A stretch of 64,000 bases of DNA from Chloroflexota bacterium (GCA_016234495.1 JACRBI010000026.1:48859-112858), one strand, 5' to 3'; positions 1-10,107 are shown, counted from the first letter of the stretch. Notes: a model not told the origin generated them from the sequence alone. Translations and numbers: made by a program.

Positions 1-158
1 CGATTGAATCGGACGTGGTGCTGGCGGCATCCAACACGCGGCGCGTGATTGACCGCGACGTCACATTTGATGATAGTGACCACCATCACCTAAAATTCTC
101 CCATTTGCATCAGACACCCTATCACAAGGATTTGAAAGACAGGGCTGAGTCGTGGTAA
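1..158 (+). CDS. C-terminal end of an unidentified protein (cut by window edge)
   Basis: An open frame enters from the left edge (codons in phase with position 3) and stops at TAA 156-158, giving about 51 residues that are rich in His and Asp (a DSDHHH run) and end in ESW. The next gene starts at the base after this stop, so the two are probably co-transcribed. The fragment is too short and too unspecific for me to name a family; the missing N-terminal part lies outside the window. Confidence 0.6.
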   Translation, partial: IESDVVLAASNTRRVIDRDVTFDDSDHHHLKFSHLHQTPYHKDLKDRAESW

Positions 159-1271
159 ATGGTTGTCGAGCCTGGTCGAGACATGGACAGCTTCGCCTTC
201 ATCATTCATCCGATTGATCCCAAGCGGGATGTCAGCCGCAAGTTTCCACTTTTAGGAAAAGTACTGAGCGAAAGACAAATAGATTTTTTCTCCACCTTCT
301 TTCCGCCGGTTTATATTTCAGAGATCGAAGGCATTACGTCGCAAGCCACAGGCAAGGTCATCAAAGGCTGGTTCATCGCCTGCCCGTATACGCCGCGCCG
401 CATGATGCAGTTGCCCGAGCGCACGGTCTATCGTAAAATAATTCAAACCGGCCGCATGGCTGAAAAACTCGGCGCGAATATTCTCGGTCTCGGCGCATTC
501 ACATCTGTGATCGGTGACGCGGGCGTGACCATTGCGAACGCGCTGGATGTGCCGGTCACCACCGGCGACTCGTTCACGGTCGCCATGGCAGTGCAAGCCA
601 TCCGCGAAGCCGCGCATGTGATGGATATAAAATTGGAAGACGCGACGGTTGCCATCGTGGGCGCGACGGGTGCGATTGGGCGCGTCTGCTCTGAACTGTT
701 GGCTGGTGAAGCGGCACAGACATTGCTCCTCGCCCGGGATGAGAAAAAACTCGCAGACCTGCGTGACAGGCTCCAGCTTAAGTCCCGAGGCGGGGTTTTC
801 ATCAGCACGAAGATGGATATTTTAAAGGATGCGCAATTGATATTGACGGTCACAAGCTCGCTGCATGATGTCATCCACCCGGAAGTTTTGCAGGCCGGCA
901 GTGTAATTTGCGATGTAGCCCGCCCCCGTGACGTTTCTGCAATGGTGACGGCGATGAGAGATGATATATTAGTGATCGACGGCGGCATGGTGGACGTGCC
1001 AGGCTCTGTGAATTTCCACTTTAATTTTGGTTTTCCGGAAGGCAAGGCTTACGCCTGCATGGCTGAGACGATTGCGCTGGCGCTGGAAGGCCGCTTTGAA
1101 GATTACACCGTCGGCAGGGAAATCACGCTTGAACGTGTGAATGAAATTAGCGCGATCGCCGCGAAGCATGGCTTTCGCATGAGCGGTTTCCGCTCTTTTG
1201 AACGTGAAGTAACAAACGCACAGATCGAAGCCGTTAAACATAATGCCCGCAAAAAAGGGCAGCGCGGCTAG
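159..1271 (+). CDS. Long-chain acyl-ACP reductase-like NAD(P)H oxidoreductase
   Basis: A 370-residue protein resembling the cyanobacterial fatty acyl-ACP reductase (AAR) family, which reduces acyl-ACP or acyl-CoA to fatty aldehyde. The N-terminal half carries the family pattern around TSQATGKVIKG and a GAFTSVIGDAG stretch. A Rossmann motif, GATGAIG, lies near residue 168. The C-terminal part has GGMVDVPGS and a YACMAE segment whose Cys (about residue 300) aligns with the cysteine that forms the acyl thioester in cyanobacterial AAR. The ATG at 159 directly follows the previous stop; a second in-frame ATG at 183 would also give a normal family N-terminus. It sits 11 bases upstream of a response regulator and probably shares its operon. 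Family assignment is good; the substrate is inferred, and a more general shikimate-dehydrogenase-like oxidoreductase is the alternative. Confidence 0.72.
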   Translation: MVVEPGRDMDSFAFIIHPIDPKRDVSRKFPLLGKVLSERQIDFFSTFFPPVYISEIEGITSQATGKVIKGWFIACPYTPRRMMQLPERTVYRKIIQTGRMAEKLGANILGLGAFTSVIGDAGVTIANALDVPVTTGDSFTVAMAVQAIREAAHVMDIKLEDATVAIVGATGAIGRVCSELLAGEAAQTLLLARDEKKLADLRDRLQLKSRGGVFISTKMDILKDAQLILTVTSSLHDVIHPEVLQAGSVICDVARPRDVSAMVTAMRDDILVIDGGMVDVPGSVNFHFNFGFPEGKAYACMAETIALALEGRFEDYTVGREITLERVNEISAIAAKHGFRMSGFRSFEREVTNAQIEAVKHNARKKGQRG

Positions 1272-1282
1272 AGGAGGCTCAC

Positions 1283-2182
1283 ATGGGAAATGCTCGCCTT
1301 TTAGTAGTGGAAGACGATATGGATATTGCCAACATGCTCAAGATATATTTCACGGGCATGAAGTACGAAGTGGATGTGGCGCATCGCGGACGTGACGCTT
1401 TGGATAAGGTCAAGCACGCCCTGCCGCATTTGATCGTGCTCGATATCATGCTGCCGGATATTGACGGCTACGAAGTCTGCCGTAATTTGCGGGTGAGCAC
1501 GCGCACCAGCCATATCCCGGTCATATTCCTCACTCAAAAAGATGAACGCAGCGACAAATTGCAGGGGCTGGAACTGGGCGCGGATGATTACATCACCAAG
1601 CCCTTTGACATCGAAGAATTGAAACTGCGGGTGCAGGGCGCCATCCGCCGCTCGGAGCGCGAGAGTCTCACCGATCCGCGGTCCGGCCTGCCCGCCGGAC
1701 GCTTGATCGAGGAGCAGCTGCGCCGCATCATCCGCGAAAAAGACTGGGCGCTGCTCGACGTGCGCATGAATCATTTTGAGCCGTTCAAGGATGTGTATGG
1801 ATTTGTGGCCGGCGACGATGCGGTGCGTTTCGCTTCGATGGTGATCGGCGAAGTGGTGGATGAACTTGGGACGACGGGCGATTTTATTGGTCACGCCGGC
1901 GGCGATAACTTCATCATCATCACCACCAATGAAGCCGCGCCGAATATTCGCCGCAGATTAAAGGAACGTTTTGCGGAGGAAATCCAGGCTCACTATAATT
2001 TTATAGACCGCCAGCAGGGATTCATTCAAGCGCCCACGGCTGACGGCGGGTTTGAAAAAGTCCCGTTCATGACGTTTTCAGCGGGCCTGATCTCGCCGAC
2101 CTCACATTCCTTCGCAGACATCCGCGAGATCACGGAACTTGCGGCGGATGCGCGGCGTCAGGATGCGGCGGCTGTTTCATAA
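1283..2182 (+). CDS. Response regulator with receiver and degenerate GGDEF domain
   Basis: A 299-residue protein. Residues 1-125 are a CheY-like receiver with the acidic pair in VVEDDMD, the phospho-acceptor Asp in VLDIMLPDIDG, Thr in FLTQKDE and Lys in ITKPFD. After a short linker, residues 130-290 match a GGDEF fold, but the signature reads AGGDNF, with the Glu replaced by Asn, so diguanylate cyclase activity is doubtful. A strong ribosome site (GAGGAGG) precedes the ATG. The gene lies between the AAR-like gene and the giant kinase at 2197, with 14 bases to the latter, and is most likely its partner or that of another kinase. A role as a c-di-GMP sensor or a purely structural output domain is possible. 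Confidence 0.85.
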   Translation: MGNARLLVVEDDMDIANMLKIYFTGMKYEVDVAHRGRDALDKVKHALPHLIVLDIMLPDIDGYEVCRNLRVSTRTSHIPVIFLTQKDERSDKLQGLELGADDYITKPFDIEELKLRVQGAIRRSERESLTDPRSGLPAGRLIEEQLRRIIREKDWALLDVRMNHFEPFKDVYGFVAGDDAVRFASMVIGEVVDELGTTGDFIGHAGGDNFIIITTNEAAPNIRRRLKERFAEEIQAHYNFIDRQQGFIQAPTADGGFEKVPFMTFSAGLISPTSHSFADIREITELAADARRQDAAAVS

Positions 2183-2196
2183 GGTAATTCTTCCTC

Positions 2197-5100
2197 ATGT
2201 TCCCCGGGTTCGGCATTAGCCTGTTCATTGCTGGGCTGGTATTTGTTGTACTGGTCTGGGTCGTCTTGCGCGTTTCCACGCGTTCACAGGCGGCGGCTCA
2301 GGCTGAGTCAACCCCGTTTGCTTTCCCCGAAACCGCACAATCCAATCAGGCAGTGATGATCCTCCAGCCCGGTGGGCGGGTGGAATATATCAGCACGGGC
2401 GCGCGTTCTTATTTCAACCTGCGCGAGAATGAACCCTATGATCTGGAACGCCTTGCGCGGCGCGTGCGCCCAACCAGCGATTTCCTTGACCTGTGCGCAG
2501 CGCCCGGCATGAACCGTGTTTCCATTGACGGCAAACTGGTGGATGTCGCCTCCTATGAAGTGCCCGGGGTTTACCCGATGATGCTGATCTCCTTCCACGG
2601 GAAGGAACTGCTCCCCGCACTGGAGCAAGGCAGCGGCGCTTCGGCTGAAATCCTGCGCGTGGTGACAGAGTTCAGTCAGGGCATTGCCGCGAGTCTCGAT
2701 CTTGAAACCACCATCCGCGCAGTGTTGGATAATGTCAGCCGCCTGATGCCATCAGACATGCTTGAGTTGAAACTATGGAATAACGAACCCAGGCTTCTCG
2801 TCCAGTACCGCTACGAACAACCCGAGCAGGGACCCAGCCAGGTGACAGCCGCTTCACTTTCGCAATTTGGCAGCCTGACAAATCAATTGATTGCCGGGCG
2901 TGAGCCGTTGCTGCTTTCAAATGCGCGCGCCCAGCCTGAACTCGCAATGAATGGAGAACTTCTTCCCGTCCAATCGTATTTGGGGATTCCGCTCATTGCA
3001 GGCGGCGAATTAGTCGGAACACTGGAAGCAGGCCAGATCGGCGGCGGGGCTTTCGGTCAGCACGACCTTGAGCTGTTGTCTTTAGTCTCTGCCCAGGCGG
3101 CGGTTGCGATCCGCAATGCGAAGCTGTATGAAGAGGAACAAAAACGCGGCGCGGAACTTGCTGGCCTGGCAAACTTGAATCAGTCGCTTGGCTCTGTGCA
3201 TGGCGCGCAGGATATTTTCTCACGGCTGGTGGAGAGCGTGTCGCCTTTGTTCTCTGCCGAACTGATCGGCTTCCTGCTGTACGATGAAGAAAAATATACG
3301 CTCGAAGCCAAAGTCCCATTCCGCGGGTTGCCGGCCCACATTGTCGAGATCTACCGCGCCAACGTCCCGGCCTACAGCCTCGCTGAACAGGTCATCTCCA
3401 GCCAGCAGTCCATCGTCACACTGAACGCTGCCGGAGATGCGAACTGGCGGACGCTTGGCTTGTCTGATATTGCAACTGCCGCCAGCCTGCGCGATGTTGC
3501 GCTCATCCCGTTGAGTTCATCGGGGCGTATGCTTGGCTACCTTCAAGTGGGGCATCACACCAGCGGCACAGCCTCTTTCAGCGTTGAAGAAATTCGTTTA
3601 ATGAACATCGTGGCGAATCAAGCCGCGGCGATCATTGAAAATGTTTTGCTCGTACAACAGGCGCGCACGCGCGCCCAGCGCTCAGATGCCCTGCGGCGGA
3701 TTGCCGGCCTTTCAGGCTCTTCGGCTTCGCTGGAAGATATCCTTAAATACTCGGTGCAGGAATTGGCGAATCTTTTCCTCGCTGATGCAGGCGCGATCTT
3801 TCTGATGGATGAATCGCGCGGAGAGCTGCGCCTGCGCCGCGAATCCACATTTGGGATTTCAGAAGAGATCAGCAGCGCGTTCATTCAGATATTTGTGGAT
3901 GACCCGAATTATATGTTTACAGTTTCGGGCAGCCAGAAGCCGTTCCTTTCCGGAAACCTCAGCGCCGACAGAAGAATCCTGCCCGCCTATCGCCCACTGG
4001 CTGAAACACTTCGAGTTGAATCTGCGATGGTGGTGCCATTGGTGGTGCGCGAGCACAGCATCGGCGAGTTGATGCTGGGAAGTTTCAAGCCCGACCATTT
4101 CAATTCCTTTGACGTTCAAATCGCGTTCACCGCGGCGGGCTATCTGGCAACAGCCGTGGAATCTACCAGCCTGCTCGCCCAGACCGATGACTCTCTGCGG
4201 CGGCGGGTGGAGCAACTCTCAGCCATCACGCGCGTCAGCCGCGAGTTGGGCGCGTCGCTGGACCTGGAGCGTTTGCTCCAGATCATCCACGATGAAGGCT
4301 TGCTTGCCATCCAGGCTGACTGTTCATCCATTATTTTGTTCCAGCAGAATAGCGATCCGACTGATCCGCTCAGCGAGTTGTTTTTTGGCTGCGAAGACGG
4401 GCGTGATATATCCGCCCTGGAGAAGACCGTACTCAAAAATGGCGAGCCGCGCATCATCAACGATTTTTCAGCGGAGGATGCCCTGCCGCCGCATGATGGC
4501 GTGCGCTCGGCGGTGATCGCGCCGATCACGCATCAGGCGCGGACGATCGGCCTGCTCAACCTGCATTCCAACCAGCCCTCTTTCTTCACTGACGACCTGG
4601 TCGAGTTGATCCAAACTTTGGCAGTACAGGCCGGTATCGCCCTCAGCAACGCCCAGCGTTATCAAACTGAAAAACAGCGCGGCGAAATTTTGCGCCGCCG
4701 TTCAGATACGCTCGTGCGCCTTACGGATGTCAGTTACAGCGTGGGCAGCGACCAGCCGTTGGATCAGGCTTTGCATGTCATTGCGCGCGGCATTCATGAT
4801 TCGACTCCCTTCAACGTGGTGTTAATCAGCATCACAGAAACAGACCTCGGTCTGCTGCGCCGCATTACCGCGGTCGGCATTCCGCAGGAAACGCTGAATG
4901 AATTATTCTCCCGCAAACAACCGCTTGCCAGCGTTTTGCAAATCTTGAAGCCGGAGTTTAAGATCAGCCGCTCCTACTTCATCCCAGCCGATAAATCTCC
5001 CGTCGTCCCTGCGGATGTCCACATGGTTACCCTCGATGTTTCCATGTCCCCGGTGAAAATTCCCGACTCATGGGACCCGGATGATATCCTGCTTGTCCCC

Positions 5101-8100
5101 CTGGAAGATGAAGACGGACAGATCATTGGTCTGATCAGTCTGGATAACCCTGAAAATGGCCTGCGCCCCGACAAGGCGGCCATCGAATCGGTGGAAGTGT
5201 TTGCTGCTCAAGCCGCATTGTTGATCCGCAACACGTTCCGTCAAAATGAATTGCACGGGCGCATTGATTCACTGTCTGCCGGTTTGCAGCGCCAGCAGAA
5301 GCTGCTTGATATTACCCAAAACGACCTCCCGGTGCTCCTGCACAAAGACCTGGAGCAGACCATTTCTCTGCACAACCTTGACCGGCGCGCCCAGCGTGTG
5401 CGAGCCGGCCTCGCCATTACAGAATCCGTCAGCCGCCAGTTGGATGCTTCCTCCGCGTTGTCGGCGCTTGGCCGCGAAACACTGACTCAATTGGGCATGT
5501 CGGTTGCGCTTGTGGCAGAGAACACTGCCGACGGTCCGCGCCTGATGCACATTCTCGGCAGCCTGCCGCGCTCAACCAATGTCGAAGCCTTGTTCGGTCA
5601 GCGCAACCCATTGCGCGCCTGCCTGCAAAATGGCGCTCCAATTCTAATCGCCAGCCTCGAAGAGGACGATGAATGGCGCGACGCCTCCCTGCTGACAATC
5701 CTGCGCGCCAAAGGCGCGATCTGCCTGCCCGTATCCATTGACAACAAACCGGTGGCCGCCATGCTCGCGGTCAGCCCGGAGCCGATGACTGCCTTCACCG
5801 AAGAAGACTATAAAGTCTATCTGCAAATCTCACAGCAGACATCTCTGATTCTGCAAAATATTTCCCTGCTAAATCAGACCCGCCGCCGTCTCGACGAGGT
5901 GAATCTGCTGCTCGACTTTAGCCGCCAGCTTTCGGGTATGGATCCGGATGCGGTCATCAAGTCGCTGCTGCACAGTTCCCGGCGCGTCCTCCCGCACGCC
6001 CACGCCGGAACCGTGCTGATCTGGAATCAGAAAACTGAAACACTCAATCCGCGCGTGGTTTCAGGTTATGCCGACAACGACAGCATGATGCACATTAAAT
6101 ACCGCTGGGGCGAGGCTCTGCCCGGCACCACCTTCGTGAACAAATCCGCCCGCCGGGTGGATGAGATCAACTTTGCGCGTGACTACACCTTGAGCGCGGA
6201 AAACCTCGCGCTGTATCGGCAGGCTACCGGCGGACGCTTGCCGGTTTCAAGTTTGCTTGTGCCCATCGTAGCCAATGAGCAGGCTCTCGGCTTGCTTGTT
6301 TTGGATAACTTCAACACCACCTCCGCCTTCCGCCTTGAAGATGAAGCGCTCCTGCTTTCCCTTTCACAGCAGATCGCGCTCTCGCTGGATAACCTGCGGC
6401 TCATGCAAGCCACGCAGGAACGCGCCGGACAATTGCAAGCCTTGAATGACGCCGCCGCCTCGCTCACAGCCAGTTTGCGCAGCGACCAATTGGTCAGCAC
6501 GCTGCTCGACCAGTTGCAGCCGGTTGTGCCGTACGATACAGCCACGCTCTGGCTGCGTGAAAGAGACCGCCTGACGGTTGCCTCTGCACGCGGCTTCTCC
6601 GATTCTGAAGAGCGGCTTGGCTTGTCGGTCTCGGTTTCAGATAGCGCGCTCTTCAAAGAAATGGCAAGGACCGGTCAGCCGATCTTTGTCAAAGATGTGC
6701 GCGAAGATTCACGCTTCATGCCGGTCGAAGCCCCGCGCCTTTCATGGCTCGGAATTCCATTGATCTCCAAAGGCGAATTGATCGGCGCGCTGGCGGTTGA
6801 AAAATGGCAGGCTCACTATTATTCGCACGAACAAATTCAAGTTGCGCTGACCTTCGCCAGCCAGTCTGCTGTATCGCTGGACAATGCCCGCCTGTACGAA
6901 GACAGCGTCAGCCGCGCCACTGAACTCGACCAACGCTCGCAGCGTCTCACCACCATCAACCGCTTCACATCCGCTTTGACTGGCTTGCTGGATGCAGACC
7001 GGATCTTGAGTTTGACTGCCGATGAATTGCTGAACGGGCTGGATGTAAAACGCGTCTCCATCGTAACCTTTGAGCGGGGTCAGGCGTTCTGGAAGATCAC
7101 CGCCCCTCGAATGAAGAGCAAATTCCCGCGCCCATTGCCCGATGCGCCCATCTTCAGCCGCCTGCGCGAATCGCTTGGCGTTTTCAATACCGAAGACGTC
7201 CACAACGAACCAGACCTTGCTCCGCTTTCGGAATTGCTTGGCGAGAACACTTCAGCCCTGTTGATTCTGCCGCTCACCAGCGGACAAGTTCTGACCGGCC
7301 TTGTCTTTGCCCAATCGATGGGCGGAGCGCGGTTCGGTTCGAACGAACTTGAAATTGCGCGCACCATTATTAATCAGGCCACCATCACGCTTGAAAACGC
7401 ACGCCTGTATCAATCCACCGTGCGCACAGCGGAGCGATTCTCCATCCTCAACGAGACCAGTTCACAGGTCAGCGCCAGCCTCGCCCCGGAAGAGATCTAT
7501 GCCGCAGTCCACAAAGCGGCCGGTCGTCTCATGCCGATGGAGTCTTTTGTCATCACACTCTTCGATCAGGAGAAAAACGAGATCGAGCCGGTGTATTTAT
7601 TTGACCTCGGTCAGCGCATTCAAAGTCCGCGTGTTCCATTTGGAAAAGGCATCAGCAGCCAGGTCATTGCGAACGGCAAGCCCATCCTGATTACATCCCT
7701 TGAACAGGCCAATAATTTGGATTCAGTGCAGACCGGCGAAGGCGAAGATACCCAGTCCATCGTGGCTGTGCCGATGATCCTTGGCGGCAAGGCGCTGGGC
7801 ATGCTCTCTGTCCAAAGTTATCAGCCGGATGTGTACACCGAAGAGGATATGCAGATTCTTGGCACGCTCGCCAATCAGGCCATCGTCGCCATTCAAAATG
7901 GACGGCTCTTTGCCGAGACGCAGAACCTCGCCGCCAACCTTGAAAAACGCGTCATCGAGCGTACTTCGCAATTACAGCGCGAACAACAAAATACCGAAAC
8001 CCTGCTGCACATTCTGACGGAGGTTTCCTCCAGCCTCGACCTCGACCGCGCGCTTAATCGTACATTGTCATTGCTGAATGATGCCATCGGCGCGGAACAG

Positions 8101-9606
8101 GGTACCATCCTGCTCTTGAACGTGGATGACGGTCTTTTGCATTACCGCGCCGGGTATGGATATCTTTCAGAAAAGTCCAGCATCAATAGCCGCGAGACCA
8201 GCTTGAAGGTTGGAGAAGGACTCGCGGGTTGGGTTGTCCAGCGCCGCGAAGCTGTTCTAATCCCCGACCTGCATCAGGACCCGCGCTGGATTCAGAACGC
8301 CGCAAATCAAGATCAGCGCAGCGCGATCGCGGTGCCCATGCTGGTCGGTGAGGATGCGATCGGGGCGCTCATGGTCTTCCAACGTGCCGAGAGCTTCTTT
8401 AGTTCTGAAATGCTGGTGCTTGTCAAAGCCATTGCGGCGCAGGTGGCGGTGGCGATCAACAACGCGCACCTGTATGAACTGATTCGCGATCAGGCTGAAC
8501 GCCTGGGCGTGATGCTGCGCAAAGAGCAGGAGGATGCCAGCCGCTCACAGGCCATCCTCGAAGCGGTGGCAGACGGCGTGCTGGTCACCGGAGCCGATAA
8601 CCGCATCACCTTTGTCAATTCCTCGGTGCAGCGCATCATCGCTGTTAACGAAACCCGCCTGCTCGGTACTCCGCTGGATGCGCTTGGCGGCATGTTCGGT
8701 AAAGCTGCAAGCACATGGATGCAAACCATCCGCCACTGGTCGAAGCACCCGTCTTCCTACCGCAGCGGCGACACGTATGCCGAACAACTTGAATTGGAAA
8801 ATGGCCATGTCGCGCTCGTCCACCTTGCGCCGGTGATCTTTCAAAATGATTTTCTCGGAACCGTATCCATCTTCCGCGACATCACGCATGAAGTGGAGGT
8901 TGACCGCTTGAAATCGGAATTCGTTGCAACCGTCAGCCACGAATTGCGCACGCCCATGACGGCCATCAAAGGGTATGTGGATATTCTGACGATGGGCGCG
9001 GCCGGCGCGTTGAACGAAAACCAGATGCACTTCCTTGATGTTGTCCGCAACAATATTGACCGCCTCAACACCCTCGTCAGCGACCTGCTCGACACCTCCC
9101 GCATGGAAGCCGGTCGCATCACACTCAACCTGCAAACTATCGACTTGCGCGAGATCGCAGAAGATGTTGTTGCCGATGTGCTGCGCCGTTCGCAAAATGA
9201 ACACAAGCCAATGGCGCTCTCGCTGGATGTGCCGTCCCGGAAATTACCGCCCGTCCTTGGCGACAGCGAGCGCGTGCGGCAGATCGTGGGCAACCTTGTC
9301 GATAACGCCTTTAATTACACGCCGAACAATGGAACCATCCGCGTCAACATTCATCAGGAGAATGGCGACTTGCAGGTGGATGTTCAGGACAACGGCGTCG
9401 GTATTGCGCCGGAAGATCAGTCGCGCATCTTTGAACGTTTTTTCCGCGGCGAACATTCGCTCGTTTTGGCAACGCCCGGCACCGGCCTTGGACTTTCGAT
9501 CGTTCGCCAGCTGGTCGAAATGCATAACGGCCGAATCTGGATGACAAGCACCGGCGTGGCGGGCGAAGGCAGCACCTTCTCCTTCACCCTGCCCATCTCA
9601 AAATAA
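2197..9606 (+). CDS. Giant membrane-anchored multi-GAF sensor histidine kinase
   Basis: A 2469-residue kinase. Residues about 5-25 form one membrane segment. I count eleven consecutive GAF modules, each starting with a helix of the type ITRVSRELGASLDLERLL and ending with a helix of the type AIRNAKLYEE, at roughly 150-310, 323-483, 502-659, 674-823, 842-1014, 1071-1226, 1236-1402, 1412-1569, 1586-1739, 1749-1903 and 1937-2092. A coiled coil follows the tenth. A PAS domain spans about 2119-2229. HisKA has the H-box SHELRTP with His2248. The HATPase domain has the N-box around Asn2370, then DNGVGI and GTGLGLSI. It probably senses small molecules or redox state through several GAF pockets and passes phosphate to the receivers at 1283 and 9727. 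No receiver is fused. I see no frameshift, so the length is genuine. Confidence 0.95.
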   Translation: MFPGFGISLFIAGLVFVVLVWVVLRVSTRSQAAAQAESTPFAFPETAQSNQAVMILQPGGRVEYISTGARSYFNLRENEPYDLERLARRVRPTSDFLDLCAAPGMNRVSIDGKLVDVASYEVPGVYPMMLISFHGKELLPALEQGSGASAEILRVVTEFSQGIAASLDLETTIRAVLDNVSRLMPSDMLELKLWNNEPRLLVQYRYEQPEQGPSQVTAASLSQFGSLTNQLIAGREPLLLSNARAQPELAMNGELLPVQSYLGIPLIAGGELVGTLEAGQIGGGAFGQHDLELLSLVSAQAAVAIRNAKLYEEEQKRGAELAGLANLNQSLGSVHGAQDIFSRLVESVSPLFSAELIGFLLYDEEKYTLEAKVPFRGLPAHIVEIYRANVPAYSLAEQVISSQQSIVTLNAAGDANWRTLGLSDIATAASLRDVALIPLSSSGRMLGYLQVGHHTSGTASFSVEEIRLMNIVANQAAAIIENVLLVQQARTRAQRSDALRRIAGLSGSSASLEDILKYSVQELANLFLADAGAIFLMDESRGELRLRRESTFGISEEISSAFIQIFVDDPNYMFTVSGSQKPFLSGNLSADRRILPAYRPLAETLRVESAMVVPLVVREHSIGELMLGSFKPDHFNSFDVQIAFTAAGYLATAVESTSLLAQTDDSLRRRVEQLSAITRVSRELGASLDLERLLQIIHDEGLLAIQADCSSIILFQQNSDPTDPLSELFFGCEDGRDISALEKTVLKNGEPRIINDFSAEDALPPHDGVRSAVIAPITHQARTIGLLNLHSNQPSFFTDDLVELIQTLAVQAGIALSNAQRYQTEKQRGEILRRRSDTLVRLTDVSYSVGSDQPLDQALHVIARGIHDSTPFNVVLISITETDLGLLRRITAVGIPQETLNELFSRKQPLASVLQILKPEFKISRSYFIPADKSPVVPADVHMVTLDVSMSPVKIPDSWDPDDILLVPLEDEDGQIIGLISLDNPENGLRPDKAAIESVEVFAAQAALLIRNTFRQNELHGRIDSLSAGLQRQQKLLDITQNDLPVLLHKDLEQTISLHNLDRRAQRVRAGLAITESVSRQLDASSALSALGRETLTQLGMSVALVAENTADGPRLMHILGSLPRSTNVEALFGQRNPLRACLQNGAPILIASLEEDDEWRDASLLTILRAKGAICLPVSIDNKPVAAMLAVSPEPMTAFTEEDYKVYLQISQQTSLILQNISLLNQTRRRLDEVNLLLDFSRQLSGMDPDAVIKSLLHSSRRVLPHAHAGTVLIWNQKTETLNPRVVSGYADNDSMMHIKYRWGEALPGTTFVNKSARRVDEINFARDYTLSAENLALYRQATGGRLPVSSLLVPIVANEQALGLLVLDNFNTTSAFRLEDEALLLSLSQQIALSLDNLRLMQATQERAGQLQALNDAAASLTASLRSDQLVSTLLDQLQPVVPYDTATLWLRERDRLTVASARGFSDSEERLGLSVSVSDSALFKEMARTGQPIFVKDVREDSRFMPVEAPRLSWLGIPLISKGELIGALAVEKWQAHYYSHEQIQVALTFASQSAVSLDNARLYEDSVSRATELDQRSQRLTTINRFTSALTGLLDADRILSLTADELLNGLDVKRVSIVTFERGQAFWKITAPRMKSKFPRPLPDAPIFSRLRESLGVFNTEDVHNEPDLAPLSELLGENTSALLILPLTSGQVLTGLVFAQSMGGARFGSNELEIARTIINQATITLENARLYQSTVRTAERFSILNETSSQVSASLAPEEIYAAVHKAAGRLMPMESFVITLFDQEKNEIEPVYLFDLGQRIQSPRVPFGKGISSQVIANGKPILITSLEQANNLDSVQTGEGEDTQSIVAVPMILGGKALGMLSVQSYQPDVYTEEDMQILGTLANQAIVAIQNGRLFAETQNLAANLEKRVIERTSQLQREQQNTETLLHILTEVSSSLDLDRALNRTLSLLNDAIGAEQGTILLLNVDDGLLHYRAGYGYLSEKSSINSRETSLKVGEGLAGWVVQRREAVLIPDLHQDPRWIQNAANQDQRSAIAVPMLVGEDAIGALMVFQRAESFFSSEMLVLVKAIAAQVAVAINNAHLYELIRDQAERLGVMLRKEQEDASRSQAILEAVADGVLVTGADNRITFVNSSVQRIIAVNETRLLGTPLDALGGMFGKAASTWMQTIRHWSKHPSSYRSGDTYAEQLELENGHVALVHLAPVIFQNDFLGTVSIFRDITHEVEVDRLKSEFVATVSHELRTPMTAIKGYVDILTMGAAGALNENQMHFLDVVRNNIDRLNTLVSDLLDTSRMEAGRITLNLQTIDLREIAEDVVADVLRRSQNEHKPMALSLDVPSRKLPPVLGDSERVRQIVGNLVDNAFNYTPNNGTIRVNIHQENGDLQVDVQDNGVGIAPEDQSRIFERFFRGEHSLVLATPGTGLGLSIVRQLVEMHNGRIWMTSTGVAGEGSTFSFTLPISK

Positions 9607-9726
9607 CACACCTTATCCAGTAAGGGCGACCCTTCATGGTCAATTGGATATCTTCTTCCCGCTGGGCGGGCCGCCTCTACGGTATGTGTAAATAAAAAAA
9701 TATCATCAGTAAACAATGGAGTTTGC
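9607..9726. other. Intergenic gap between kinase and receiver
   Basis: A 120-base gap. It has a GC-rich first part and an AT-rich stretch just before the next ribosome site. I find no convincing terminator hairpin, so read-through from the kinase into the receiver gene is plausible. Confidence 0.4.
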
Positions 9727-10101
9727 ATGGCAAGAATTTTGATCGCAGAAGACGAACCGGACATTCGCGAACTTGTGGCTTTCACCCTGCGCTTTGCAGG
9801 GCATGAAGTCACCGCCACCCCCAATGGAGAAGAGGCGGTCAAGCAGGCAACGCAGATCATTCCAGACATCATCCTCATGGATGTGCGCATGCCGCGCATG
9901 ACCGGCTATGAAGCCTGCCGCCTGATGAAAGCCGACCCGGCCTTGAAGGACATTCCCGTGGTCTTCCTCTCTGCCAAAGGCCAGGATTCTGAAATTCAAA
10001 CAGGGCTTGACGCCGGCGCGGAAGAATACCTGCTCAAACCCTTTGCCCCCGACCAACTCACCGAACGAGTAAAAGCCATCCTCGCAAAATACGGAAAATA
10101 A
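9727..10101 (+). CDS. Stand-alone CheY-like response regulator
   Basis: A 124-residue single receiver domain with no output domain. It has the acidic pair in IAEDEPD, the phospho-acceptor Asp in ILMDVRMPRMTG, Ser in FLSAKGQD and the conserved Lys in LLKPFAPD. It follows the giant kinase in the same direction and is the natural candidate for its phosphotransfer partner. A hydrolase-fold gene follows seven bases after its stop. Without an output domain it probably acts by protein-protein contact or as a phosphate sink. Confidence 0.92.
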   Translation: MARILIAEDEPDIRELVAFTLRFAGHEVTATPNGEEAVKQATQIIPDIILMDVRMPRMTGYEACRLMKADPALKDIPVVFLSAKGQDSEIQTGLDAGAEEYLLKPFAPDQLTERVKAILAKYGK

Positions 10102-10107
10102 CGGTTC

